The notes under the pieces are model-generated. The model was not told where the DNA came from, made no database searches, and saw only the letters and a program-made list of their open reading frames with translations. The position numbers and the translations under genes are program-made. Below, one piece after another: positions 25,101 to 36,592 of a stretch of DNA of 64,000 nucleotides. Source of the DNA: Erodium maritimum (Eukaryota; Streptophyta; Magnoliopsida; Geraniales; Geraniaceae); the NCBI GenBank assembly GCA_963921825.1, contig OY997588.1, positions 8,074,001 to 8,138,000 on the forward strand, given 5' to 3'. The first letter of the stretch is position 1, and each line of letters starts with the position of its first letter.

Positions 25101-26258
25101 TCCAGCGGGTACTCTCCGAGAGAGATGCTGAGGCGGTACTTAAGGTCCCCCTCAATTCGGGTCGGGACGCTGATACTTGGTTCTGGAAAGGTACTCGTGA
25201 TGGTATTTATTCTGTGAAATTGGTTTACATGGAGATTCAGGCAGTTGCAGGAAGGTGGGGCCCGAATAGCAGGGATGAGTTTTGGAAGAAGTTGTGCTCT
25301 CTACGGGTTCCCCCAAAGGTCGTTCACATGTTATGGGGGGGAGCTTCTGGGATACTCCCCACTGGGGCTTGTCTTAGAACCAGGAGGGTGGATGTCTCAG
25401 GACTTTGTGGGGTTTGTGGAGAAGAAGAGACTGATTCCCATGTTTTGCTATCCTGTTCAGTTGCTGTTGATGTGTGGAGTAGGGTTCCGAGTGTTTCTTT
25501 ACGCCAGATCGATTCGATTCGTGGGTGGTTGACCCACAATTGGGAGACATGCTCTCGTGAGGAGGCGGAGCTACTCGGGGTTGTCTGTTGGGAGCTGTGG
25601 AAAGCCCGGAATAACCGTGTTTGGAATGACAAGGCCACTTCGGCCGAGACTATTTTCAGGGCAGCAGTGAAGCTGGAGTCGGAGTGGAAAGCAGCTCAGT
25701 CTCATCAACACCTCCCTGGAGTCCCTCGACCGGTTGGTCCTGACAAATGGGGCAAACCAGTCGAGGGCTCCATTAAGGTGAACTCGGACGGTGTAGTGGT
25801 GGCAGGACATGGAGGAGCAGGCGGATTCATTTGTAGGGACAGCCAAGGTACAGTGGTGGGATTTAGATGTTTTATTTCTCCACATTTGTCTGACCCAGAG
25901 ATTTTGGAGGCTCTAGCAGTCAAGGAAGCACTGGTGTGGTTGAGAAGCAGTGAATGGTTAGCAGGATCAATCGAGACTGACTGTCTTGGAGTAGTCCTTG
26001 CCATCAATAATCCAGCGCGCCTGCTATATCCGTTGGGGGGGGGGGATTATTGATGATTGTAAGGCTATTTTAAGTCAATTACCAGGGGTGAGAGTTAACC
26101 ATGTTCGTAGAGTAGCCAATAGAGTGGCACATGAGTTGGCTCGTAATGCTTATACTTGGGTTCATCTTGTACTGAATTTGAATCAATTGCCAAACCCCAT
26201 CCCGGGGCTCCTGGTTATTGATTCCGAGTAATGAATTATACTTCCCTCAAAAAAAAAA
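21910..26258 (+). mobile_element. L1-like LINE, 5'-truncated, near-intact ORF2
   Basis: The C-terminal end of an ORF1 is followed by a complete ORF2 (endonuclease, reverse transcriptase, zinc-binding region, RNase H) and an oligo(A) run at 26,249-26,258, about 20 bp after the ORF2 stop. The 5' boundary is placed by eye near 21.91-21.95 kb, where ORF1-like coding starts. An imperfect repeat of TTTTGAATGG-type sequence lies just upstream (21,848-21,930) and similar sequence (TTGAATGGGAGTT) follows the poly(A), so a target duplication is possible but not resolved. Two lesions disable ORF2. The rest reads open for 4 kb, indicating a young insertion. Confidence 0.85.
22175..26231 (+). pseudogene. 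LINE ORF2 polyprotein (endonuclease / reverse transcriptase / RNase H) with two lesions
   Basis: The order is as follows. An AP-like endonuclease (22,175 to about 22,870) carries NCRGLG, SETKC, VLGDFNN, QLDRA and SDHTP. A reverse transcriptase (about 23.5-24.6 kb) carries EFRPIALCNVVYKI, QSAFLKGR, KAYDRVDW, GIRQGDPLSPYFF and the catalytic HLFFADD. A zinc-binding RT-associated segment follows (about 25.26-25.48 kb, LCGVCGEEETDSHVLLSC). An RNase H domain (about 25.76-26.2 kb) carries NSDG, EALAVKEAL, ETDCLG and ANRVAHELAR. In-frame TGA at 23,645-23,647 splits the polyprotein just before the RT. A frame change at the 11-G run (26,035-26,045) shifts the last about 60 residues to another frame. 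With one stop and one homopolymer shift, either lesion could be a sequencing error. Confidence 0.9.
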
Positions 26259-27681
26259 TTGAATGGGAGTTCATAACATCACCTGACCTCACCCTCAAAG
26301 TCCAAACCCACCAATCCTTGGCCCACAAAATGGTTTGGCTAGAATAAAATTAAAATTTATTTTGATTTATTTACACTTGTACTGTTGTGCTTAAGAAAAG
26401 AGACACCTAAAGTAATCAAATCCCATCTTCTTTCTTCTTTGAACAAAAATATTCATTAATAATTAATAAATTTTATAAATCGAACAACATAAACATTGTA
26501 TCTATTGGCCGCTCTCGAGAAAGCAAAGGACGACAAGCGAGATGAATAACTCTCGGTAAGGATGAAGCAATACCTAGATAAACAACGACCGCCAAGTCGG
26601 TCTTTCTTATCGACTCTTTGGAGAAAGATATCAAAGGAAAGACCCGACTGGTAAGCCACCAGAACCAACAGCCACACCTACCAGAGATCCGAGATTCCGA
26701 TAGGAAGAACACCAAAAAACAACACAACATAAACAAAATAAATAGCAAAGAAATCAATAACAAGCAAAACCTAATCGTAATTGGCCATCGATATTTGGGG
26801 AGATGAGGGTGGTGTCGTCGGGTGTAGATTTGATTCGCTTGAGGCTGGGGCACGGATCTAGCCGGATAAACATGATATGCAGGAGCACGACTGAACAACT
26901 CGGACTACGGTGTTCCGATGAAAGATGCGCGCATATTTGATCGTCTGACCTATGGAGGGGCATGGTGGAGAGGCTCAGCCGAAGAAGTCCTCATCATCGG
27001 GATAAAAGGTCGGACGACGGAGAGGACACGACCGGAGGATTTTCCTACCGACAGGCCCCGTGCCCGGAGGTTGCAGCGAAACTCGTCGGAGAGAAAGGGC
27101 AACCAGATTTGGCCCAGTAAGGGGTCGACCAGTAAGGGGTATGTCGATAATACCGCCTTACTGGACATAGGGTGACATCGGTTCCATCAAGTACCAACGC
27201 GACATTCTCCTACCAGATCGAGAACCAACAACTTTACGTTTTTAAAAACCTTCATTATCACCATAGAGGGGACAACGTCAATTGATTTCTCAAGAAGATG
27301 CATAGTCCAATTGAGTCATCACAGTCCATGATTATAGGACTAGCCAAGCCCTCACTCTCGGGCATCAACGACTGTTTTGGTGGTCTCCACTACTAGCTCA
27401 ATATTCTCCTGATGCACATCTTAAAATCTCGGTGTCAATCATCCGATACGACCCCGTTCTGTACTAGTTTTCCGTTTGAATTAGTGTACTGGTTTCTTTG
27501 GACTCTATCATAGATTATCTTTTGGACAGTTCAATGATGCATTCCGGTTTATGAGCTTTTACTTTTACTATATGTTTTTTTACGTTCATACCGTTACTGT
27601 TAGGGATTGTTTTCATGATTTTTATTATCTTATTTGGTGGGTTTTTTTTGCTTTGGGTTGGGCTAAATCTTACTTTTAATA
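26259..27681. other. Repeat-like spacer between the LINE and the large MULE
   Basis: 26,259-26,450 is AT-rich. About 26,460-27,180 is GC-richer with short, domain-free frames on both strands, and the minus strand has the texture of a retroelement end. No RT or transposase motif was found. 27,180-27,681 has no coding signal. Confidence 0.35.
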
Positions 27682-27691
27682 TATAGTTACA

Positions 27692-27757
27692 GAGGCGAAA
27701 TCAGCTGAGAACCACAATTAACGTAGGAACTGTGAGAACTCATCTGATCCGTCCATA
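27692..27757 (+). repeat. Left terminal inverted repeat of the MULE
   Basis: It begins GAGGCGAAATC immediately after the target duplication. It matches the reverse complement of 37,690-37,756, with the longest identical block TAGGAACTGTGAGAAC. Confidence 0.92.
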
Positions 27758-28358
27758 AACAGCAACCAACAGCCCAGATCAAACCTCCAGCTCCTTCCTA
27801 TTTTGCACGCTTCTTCATCAACGCAGGGGTAAGACCGTCAATTCGACTTGCTTCTTCCTCGTAATATCAGTCATCGCAGTCGTTGTTGTCGCGCGATTCA
27901 AACAGTTTCACGCTTATCTCTCGCCAATTCAACTGCAAAACAGGTCAGAAATCTTTGCTTTCATGATTCGATGATCATACAAACACATTCGAGCGACAAT
28001 TCTCTCTTCTCTACAACCTGAAAATCGTGCTCTGTTTTTCTTCTTTCTCTGTGCATCGCAAAATTCAGTTGTTTTGTCGACGGATCAAGCTCAAAAACTG
28101 GTGATAATTTCCTTTCCACTTCATTAGATCTTCATGTAATCAATTCGACAAAAAAAAAATCAAAATTAAGCTTGTGATTCAAAAATTTGATATCATGCTC
28201 TGTTCTACAGTTTATCAACTATTTTCTGCGAAATCATCTTATTTATCGCCAGATCAACATGTCTGTGACTGTGATAAACATGTCCAGTCGTGCTGTAGAG
28301 AAATCGTTGAGAAAATTACGGTTTCTTAGTGATAAAACCTAGCTTCAAGTCGCGTTAT

Positions 28359-28990
28359 GTTGATAAATGTACGGTTAATAGTTGATAAATGACTCTGGTC
28401 TGGTGCTTGTCTAAGTTGATAATCAATGCAGACACGCGTGTGTTGTCTGACAACGTTGATAAATCTGTAGTTTGGATGTTGATAACTGTACGTTAATAGT
28501 TGATAAATGACTCTGGTTTGGTGCTTGTCTGAGTTGATAATCGATGCAGACACGCGTGTGTTGTCTAACAACGTTGATAAATCTGTAGTTTGGATGTTGA
28601 TAAATGTATGGTTAATAGTTGATAAATGACTCTGGTCTGGTGCTTGTCTGAGTTGATAATCGATGGAGGCACGTGTTGTGTTGTCTGACAACATTGATAA
28701 GTATATGGTGTTACGTTGATAACCGTTGGATTTAGGGCTGATAATTGACTGCAATGTGGTGTTTGTCTGACTTGATAACCTGATCAGGCACATGTTGTGT
28801 GGTCTGATAAGATGATAAATCTAGGGCGTCTAGTTGATAAATGTAGGTCTAGGATAGATAAATCATGTGAACTGATTCTTGTCTGAGTTGATAACCTATG
28901 CAAGCACATGTTCTGTTGACTGAAACAGTTGATAAGCCTAATGTGTTATGTTGATAAAATACCTGTTCGTGAGTTGATAATTCTGTATGT
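28359..28990 (+). repeat. 118-bp tandem repeat, five copies plus a partial
   Basis: Copy starts (GTTGATAA) are at 28,359, 28,478, 28,596, 28,715 and 28,833, with a partial copy from 28,950, giving a period of 117-119 bp. Each unit carries about four TGATAA motifs and the phrase CTTGTCTGAGTTGATAA. The first three copies are close to identical and the last two are diverged. The array lies in what is probably the 5'-leader intron of the transposase gene (donor GTAAGA at 27,829 or another upstream; acceptor GATGCAG ending at 29,003). Confidence 0.9.
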
Positions 28991-29005
28991 GCATGTGATG
29001 CAGTG

Positions 29006-31684
29006 ATGGGAAGCATGGATCATGATGATGCAGAGTTCGGATTCGAATATGAAGATGACGACGAGATTGTTACAGAAACTATAAGCACTCAGAAAGTTTG
29101 GATCCCTGAATGTGGTGATGAGTTAAAGCCTCGGAAGAATATGAACTTTTCCTCCTTAGAGGAGAGAATTATTTTCTACCAAACGTATGCATTAAATTGT
29201 GGGTTTGGGATACGTCGAGGCGCTGAGAAGAAAAAACCAAGGAGTAACACAGTCTTTTTTAAGTACATCTACTGTGCAAGACAAGGAGAACCATTTGTAG
29301 CAAAAATCGAAGGATATATCAATGACAAGATAAGAAAGAGGTCTAGAATGTCTACACGAACATGTTGTATGGCAAGGATGTCTTTGAAGGAAACTGAAAA
29401 TGGATATACTGTATATGAGTTCAGAGAAGACCACAACCACCCGTTACAGTGTAAGCGTGATTTCCAATATCTGAGGTCAAATAGGGATTTATCAGCAAGG
29501 CACGAGCAAATTATTATAGACTGCTCAAAGGTGAATTTGGGAGCTACGAAGGCGTTCAATCTTTACAGCCAAATAGTTGGGGGTCCTAGCAAAGTAGGAG
29601 CATGTCCAACTGACTTCAGGAACTTCCAGCGGGATCTCAAAGTGTACATTGGAGAGAGTGATGCGCAGATCACAATCGACCAACTCCATACTAAAGAAGA
29701 TTATTCTAGCGACTTCTTCTTTGAGTACAAAGTAGATGCTAGTGACCGGCTAAGTCACCTTTTTTGGGCTGATTCAAGGTCAAGGAGGGATTACGAGCTC
29801 TTTGGTGATACGGTATCATTTGATTCAACTTATCAATCAAACAGGTAAAATCATTCCTCAGTGTATGATAAAATTTGTTGTTACTTTGATAAACCATATT
29901 GTTTCAGTTGACAACCCTGATCTGGAAATGATAAACCATATTGTTTCAGTTGACAAGCTGAATCTGGGAATGATAAAACCTTGTTTGATGCTTGATAAAA
30001 TGTCACTCTCAGTTGATAACTTTTTTATTTTTGTTGCAGATACTCAATCGTTTTTGCACCATTCACTGGGGTTGACAACCATAACAAGTCAATCATATTT
30101 GGGGCAGCTTTACTAGCCAAAGAGGATGCTGAATCCTTTGTTTGGTTATTCCAAACATTCCTCAAAGCTATGAAAATGAAAGAACCGATCTGTTTTATAA
30201 CTGACCAAGACCCAGCAATGAGAAAAGCTTTTGAAGAAGTGTTAATGCAGAAGCTTCCTTCTAAAGTAGGTTTCATTTTGAATTAATATGGTGATAAATT
30301 ACAAGTTAGGAGATGCACATTTGTTTGGTCGAGTGTCATAAATATGTTATTCTTCTTGCAGGTGCCTCATAATGTATACCATGAGACAAATTTCAAGAAG
30401 AAATTTAAGGCATTGGTGTGGAGTAACTACACTGAAACAAATGAGTTTGAGCTGAGTTGGAAGTCTTTGATGGAAGAATTCCAACTACATGATCACACTT
30501 GGTTGTCCTCTATGTTTGAAATACGAGATAGGTGGATACCTGCATACTTCCGAGGACTAAAAATGGGTCTATTCCTTAGGACTACATCAAGATCGGAGAG
30601 CGAGAACAGTGCATTTGGTCAATTCACTAACAGGTACCTTTATGGATGATAAAATGAATCATGTGTTATTGATAAATTATGAATTCTTAATTGATAAATA
30701 TTTATGTTGAGACCATGTTGTTTGTTGATTCTATAATTTCTTGTGGTGATAAATGTTTCATGAAGAATTGACAATTTATGGAGTCCTGATTGATAAAATT
30801 AGTTGTTTTCCAGGTGTCTTACTCTGTTTGAGTTCATGTGGCATTTTGATACAGTCGTTGAAGGTCAGAGACAGAAACAATTACAGCTGGACTTCCAATC
30901 AAGCACCTTAGCTCCAAACTTCTTGTTATTATCTGAAATTGAGAAGGATGTTTGGAGGATTTATAGCCGCTCAATCTTCGACATCATAAGGAAAAGTGTG
31001 GTGGGAAAAACCATCAGGTGTGGGATCAAAACATGTGTTGATGAGGATGGAAAGAAGGTATATAACATTGCAAACAAACATGGGGACAAGACGTTTGTTG
31101 TTGTGCAAAGCTTACCTGGGAACCATTGCACATGCTCTTGCATGAGATTTGAAGGATTTGGCATCCCTTGTATGCATATTTTCTTGGCTTTGCAAGCATC
31201 TATGGTTGATCAAATACCAGAGAGCTTGATCACACAAAGATGGACAACGGATGTACGCAAGAATGCTGAAAACTCTAGAGATTCTGAAGAATTACAACCA
31301 TCTGCCTATGGTGAGTGTAAGCAAATTATATCAGACATATGCTCGATGCTTCAATCTTGTGTCCTCCATCCAGCTGTGAACGCTGCAAAGTTGAATGAAC
31401 TTGCAGAACAAGTAAAGGACTTCAAGAAGCAACTGAATGATGATGAAGCTGATGATTTTGAATCAAGCACAACGCATGAACTTCAGACTTTAACAGGGCT
31501 TTCTAAACCTTCACAAGTTATTGTCAAGCTCCCACAAAAATCAAGGACAAAAGGCTGTGGAAAGAGAATACAATCAGGGATGGAAAAGTCCATTGAAGAA
31601 GCTAAGAAAAGGAAGCGCACTTGCAAGGTTTGTGGTGAACCAGGACATGACATCAGGAAATGTCCCCAGAATAACAAAGAATGA
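29006..31684 (+). CDS. FAR1-related MULE transposase (four coding exons)
   Basis: Exons are 29,006-29,844, 30,040-30,265, 30,362-30,633 and 30,814-31,684. All junctions keep frame, giving about 735 residues. The FAR1-type zinc-binding domain spans about residues 48-142, with CCMAR and the final DHNHPL. A MULE DDE transposase core follows, with aspartates in FDSTYQSN (about 273) and TDQDPAM (about 335) and a glutamate in RSESENS (about 434). Next are a SWIM zinc finger (CTCSCMRFEGFGIPCMH, about 550) and a C-terminal CCHC knuckle (CKVCGEPGHDIRKC, about 715). It would bind the element ends and catalyse cut-and-paste transposition. Oddity: between the second D and QKLPSK the usual C-x-W-H segment of FAR1/MULE transposases is missing, an apparent in-frame loss of about a dozen residues, so activity is doubtful. 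A preceding in-frame GTG at 29,003 was not used. Confidence 0.9.
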
Positions 31685-32377
31685 AGTGATAAATCTTTTA
31701 GTTCTTTTGATAAACTGTGTTCAAAAGGTTGATAATAGATGTGTTTCTTACTACTGACTCTGTCAGGTTCACACCCTGTGCAACGTTCAAACTTTATTGA
31801 TAAATTCTTCAACTAGTATTGGTAAAGTCTATGTCTAAGGTTGATAAAAAGAATATTATTCTTACTTATGCCTGTCTGTGTGGTGCAGAACAGTTGATAA
31901 TTCCCACTGGATTAGACATGATAAATCTTTTGAAGCAGTTGATAATGTCTTCAGACATGCATGATAAAAATCAACTTCAACTCATAAATAACTCTAGATA
32001 TAAAATATATCCAGATGAACTGATAATACCTGAGAACTAGGTGATAAAACAAGTTATATAGTTGATAAATCTGTTCACGCAGTTGATAATATCTGAACAC
32101 ATGTATGATAAAAATCAACTTCAATCCACATGAACTGATAATACATGAAAAGAAGTTGATAAACACAAACACATACAGTTGATAAACCCAGTTGTCAGAT
32201 ATGATAAGGCATTAAACCTTTCAGGATCATTCTTGTCCACAAAAAACACTTAACACATGTCTGTACATTTCATACACCTTGTTTCCCCCCATAAAACTAA
32301 AGTGATCACAAAGTCATTACACCTTCACCAAAATATAAACCACAACACACAACATTGTTTTTGACATCTACCAAGTA
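31685..32377. other. Convergent intergenic spacer of the MULE
   Basis: This spacer lies between the transposase stop (31,684) and the protease stop (32,378). Up to about 32,215 it is occupied by TGATAA-type motifs in + orientation. The remaining about 160 bp, next to the protease stop, lack them and probably form the 3' UTR of the protease gene. Confidence 0.7.
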
Positions 32378-35300
32378 CTACCCGGTTCTTTCCAAAGAAC
32401 CTGAAGATACTCCATCGTCATTAGCTTGTTCCTTCATCTGGAAATAACTCCTAATCCTTGTCTCATTAATTATCGTTCCTGTGCTGCTTGGGTATGTGCA
32501 GAGCTTCATGAGATAGCGATGCCTCAGGTTTGCTATTTGATCAGCCTATATGCACACAACAAAAAACCAAAACTAGTTAAATCCGTAGCAACAAAATATA
32601 CGAAAAGACGAACAACATATACAAAAAATATGATCTTACGTTGTTTTTTAACATTGGATACCCCCAAGCACTGCCGCTCTCACCCATATATCGTTCCATG
32701 TGGAACATACAATACACACCACAGTCGATCTTGTTGGCGTTGCTGCTCCAGTCTATCTTCAGACGCCTTGCACTTGCATTTTTAATTTTCACCGAGAGTG
32801 TCGCGTCATGCTTTTCCAGAAATGCAGAAATCCTATTCTTCTGCCGATTATAGAAAACATACGCATATTAGAACCTAAAAAGGTGCATAATTTAATAACT
32901 AAATTACACATATACTTACCAAATTGTTAATTCTGTTGCCATATTTGGATCTAAAGTTCGACCCCTCCAAATTATCAATTACAGAAATACTAGGTTTCTT
33001 CATATGGATGCACACCAAGTAATAATGATTGCATGCATGAATTAGGAAAAACACTTGTAGTTGATAAAATGAACCATACCAATGTGGTTACACACATGCA
33101 CAAAACTATAAGCATAGATAAACCCAAAAAATAGAGGGAGATTTATTACCAAATCAGTGGCAGTGATATCCACATGCGGGTACATACCCAACTCGATTTC
33201 AATTTGTTCAGCCCAACTTCCACTCTTTGAATCGGTTAACCCAACCTGACAATAAAAGGGATGCACAATGTTATACAAATTCCAACATTACTCTTATTAA
33301 AGAGACAACAACTTATATGAACTAAACAACTTACACTTGCATATGGTGTGAAAAAAAACCTCGAAGGTTTGTCTGGTGTTCTCTTATCTTCGATGCAATT
33401 AAGATAAGTTGCCCATCCAATAAGGACACCCATCTTCAATTCCGACCCCACTCTCATAGTGCACAGATCCTTTCTCATCACCCCTAGATCACCATCCATT
33501 ACTTCAAACACCATATCCCTGCAAAAAAACACATTTTCATATAACTGACAGTATTGATAAAATGTCTAGATGAGTTGATAAATCAGTTCAGGATTGGTTG
33601 ATAAATTTGTCAAAGATAGGGACAACAAAATCTAAAATTGGAGTTGATAAACCTAAATAAAAGCATTGATAAAATGTTCAGATAATATTGATAAAAAATG
33701 TGCAGACATATTAAAAAGGCAATATTTCATAAAAATGAGTTATAGTTGATAAAATAAAACACAGAGTTGATAAACCTACAACACAATATTGATAAAAATA
33801 AATTAAAAGAAAGGGCTAGCACAATACCAATCATCTCCCCGCTTATCGTTAAGAAGCCACTCCATCCACATTTTCTCTTCTTCAGTTAATGGAGAATCCA
33901 CATCTGTCATTCTTGTGTCTGACATTTCCACTGCAACTTCCTTCCCTGTTGGCCTTTTCTTTGTACTTCCGGATGATCTCCCGGATGATCTCTCTTGTTT
34001 CTTCTCTTTACCCTTCTTTCCACTGGCTACATCTTCACATACTGCACTTCCTTCATTGATAACTGGTCTTTTCTCAACACTTCCGTCCGTTCTCTCCTGT
34101 TCTTTTTCTTTGCCCTTGTCTAAACTGAGCAAACCTTCACACGCTTCTCTCCCGATCTGACTGACTTCATCAAGCCCTAGGCTGAATGTTGGCATGCCAC
34201 GACCTTCTATCTCAACTCCATTAACCTCTTCCTCAACTCTCTCAACTTCCTCAACTCTCACATTAACATCATCTACAACTTGTTCCCCTACATCAACAAC
34301 TCCTCCCTGTTCACTAACACTGTCCCTTCCTAACCCCGCATCAACATCTTTTCCTAACTCTGCCACCTCTTCCACTATCTCCTCACTCACGTTGTTATTT
34401 TCTACCCCAACACAATCAGTTTCAACATTCTCTCTTTCTCTTGCAACATGTTGACCACTACTCTGACTGGTCACTTTAGTCGCAGCCTTCATCGCTGCTT
34501 CAAATGCTTTGATAACTTCTGGATGGTTAAAAAAACGGTCCTGTGAGGACTCTTCAATATCATGCTCAGGTTGAGCCCCCAACATCTCGTTGACAGCATC
34601 ATGCAGTCTCCTAACATTGACGGTATCAGAGAAGTTTGAAATGACATTTCTAATGGTTTCCTTGAAAGCCACAAAGCATTCAGCAAGCTGTATTGCTTGA
34701 TTCGCCAAGTTTACAATGCATTCCTACAAAAGTTGCAACAAAAAAATGTCAGCGTTAACACAAAAATCATCAATTTCAAACACAAAGTATTTTGATTATA
34801 CCTCTTGTTGTACTCCGGGAATGACATTATCTGTTTCCTTCGGCACGTACAGGTCTTTCTCGATATAACCTTCCCCGAACGAGGCATACTTCAATTCAAG
34901 AAGCTCCCGGTTTTTCAAATGCTCACTTGTCCAACCTATAACAGATGGTTGGGCCCTATCGACAGTTCTTTTCTCCAGAACTACACGATCGACATAGTAA
35001 AGCTGCACAACACCAAAAAAAAGAACATGTGACTCCTGCCAGTGATAAAACCATGAAACAGATATGATAAAACATGGGTTAACATTGATAAACAGGGTGA
35101 GATCAGAAAACAAAACATGTGACTTCTGGCAGTGATAACATCACTTAACTGAGATGATAAAAATCAGTTATGTGATGATAAAACACACAACCATGAAAAG
35201 GGAGGTCAAAAACAGAGATGATAAAACATGGTTTAACAGTGATAACATCATTTAACTGATATGATAAAAATCAGTTCTATGATGATAAAACACACAACCA

Positions 35301-36592
35301 TGAAAAGGGAGATCAGAAACAGAGATGATAAAAACATGTTTAACAGTGATAACATCATTTAACTGAGATGATAAAAATCAATTTTATAATGATAAAAACA
35401 CAAAACGAAAGGGAGATCAGAAAAAAAAAAAGACAGACTAACCATAAAAAAAGTCATTGGACCGGCATAGAACTTCTCTCCGGTAACTGATTTCTCCCAC
35501 TTCTTTTGGCTTTCAAGGAGGCCATCAATAACATATGAACACCAGTTGTACTCCTCAATAGCATCTGGATCCTCAATTCCATACAAGACTGAGTGATTCA
35601 CATAGCTCCCACTTATGCCTTCTACCATCAGTGTAGAGAATAAGACCAGAAAATTCCATTTGAACATTGCATCTCTTCCCCTTTGATTCTTCATTTTATC
35701 GATCACATTCCCCATCGTCACATGAAACACCGACTTCGCCTTCTCGAACTGCTCAAACCACCGCTCAACAACTAGAGAATTCTCAGTCCGCCTTGCAACA
35801 ATTGGACGCCCACCGAGGGGGATCCCCAATGTCTCCCAGACATTTACATCACTGACATGTAAAAACTTGTCCTGCCCAAGTTTCAGACACCTACTACCAG
35901 TATGGAAATTACTCGCAAGAAAAAACCTCAAGGCTTGGGGTAATTCCTTCACTCGCAGCTGAAAAAGCCTAGAAAACCCCATCTCAAAGATACCCACCCT
36001 CTGATCATCTGTCACACTCTCTAGGAAATTTACCAGGGATTTTGGTGATGTCCTAATCTTCAACCTTCGGACACCATCCCCCCTTGAAACCACAAGCTCT
36101 TTCTTGCTCTTCTTTGTCGGTGGAATTGCAACCTCTTCACCCTTTCCCAGCCCCCTCTTCTTGACAGGGACGACAACAAGTTCCATCGATGGAGGCTCTC
36201 CTACATTATCTTCAGCATTAGGAGGTGGTGGAGTCGATGAACCTTGCCCCACATTATCTTCAGCATTGGGAGGGGTTGGTGTTGACGATCCTTGTCCTAC
36301 ATTATCTTCAGCATTAGGAGGGGCAGGACTTGATGAACCTTGTCCTATGTCTTTTGTTGCTTGACTACGAGTGACTACCACTGATGAAACCTCTCTTGCT
36401 GGATTGGGAGGAACTTTGATCTTGACAGTGAGTTTTTTGGCTTTCCCTGTACACATAAAAATCATAAAAATCAACTGAATAATCATCACAAACACCAAGA
36501 TAAAAAAACGATGTTTAAATAATTCAAAACCTTCTACCTGGAATCATATCCTTCAGCAGCATTGAATCATTATTCTCAGTAATCTTCACCAT
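32378..36592 (-). CDS. Transposon-encoded Ulp1/C48-type cysteine protease (nine exons)
   Basis: Exons on the minus strand are 36,592-36,538, 36,446-35,443, 35,002-34,802, 34,723-33,828, 33,518-33,335, 33,245-33,150, 33,053-32,920, 32,840-32,640 and 32,545-32,378, about 979 residues. Three copies of a PPNAEDNVG-containing repeat occur near residues 45-100. A region like that preceding Ulp1 domains in plant transposon proteins (LPQALRFFLASNF, WETLGIPLGGRP) spans about 150-400, then a long acidic linker. The catalytic domain has His in NHYYLVCI, Asp 17 residues later in VIDN, and Cys in DCGVYC. The usual oxyanion-hole Gln six residues before Cys is Asn. Ulp1 proteases process SUMO or related conjugates; the substrate here is unknown. 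Exons 6 and 7 join one base out of phase unless an earlier GTATGT donor (about 33,183) is used, so it may be slightly damaged or alternatively spliced. Confidence 0.8.
35131..35420 (+). repeat. 107-bp tandem repeat in intron 2 of the protease gene
   Basis: Copies start with AGTGATAACATCA at 35,131, 35,238 and 35,345 (period 107). Each carries about four TGATAA-core motifs plus the phrase CAACCATGAAAAGGGAG. It has a different unit from the 118-bp array but the same embedded motif and orientation. Confidence 0.88.

Noticed and set aside
23675..26053. A separate gene for the reverse transcriptase part of the LINE
   Set aside because: It is in the same frame as the endonuclease part and separated from it by a single TGA. 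It is the second half of one ORF2, not its own gene.
28326..28793. 155-residue minus-strand open frame over the tandem repeat
   Set aside because: It is produced by the 118-bp repeat, whose length happens to keep a frame open across copies. The translation is itself repetitive and has no domain.
32426..32930. Plus-strand frames of 119, 70 and 76 residues
   Set aside because: They are shadows of exons 8-9 of the minus-strand protease gene, whose splice sites and catalytic DCGVY motif are clear.
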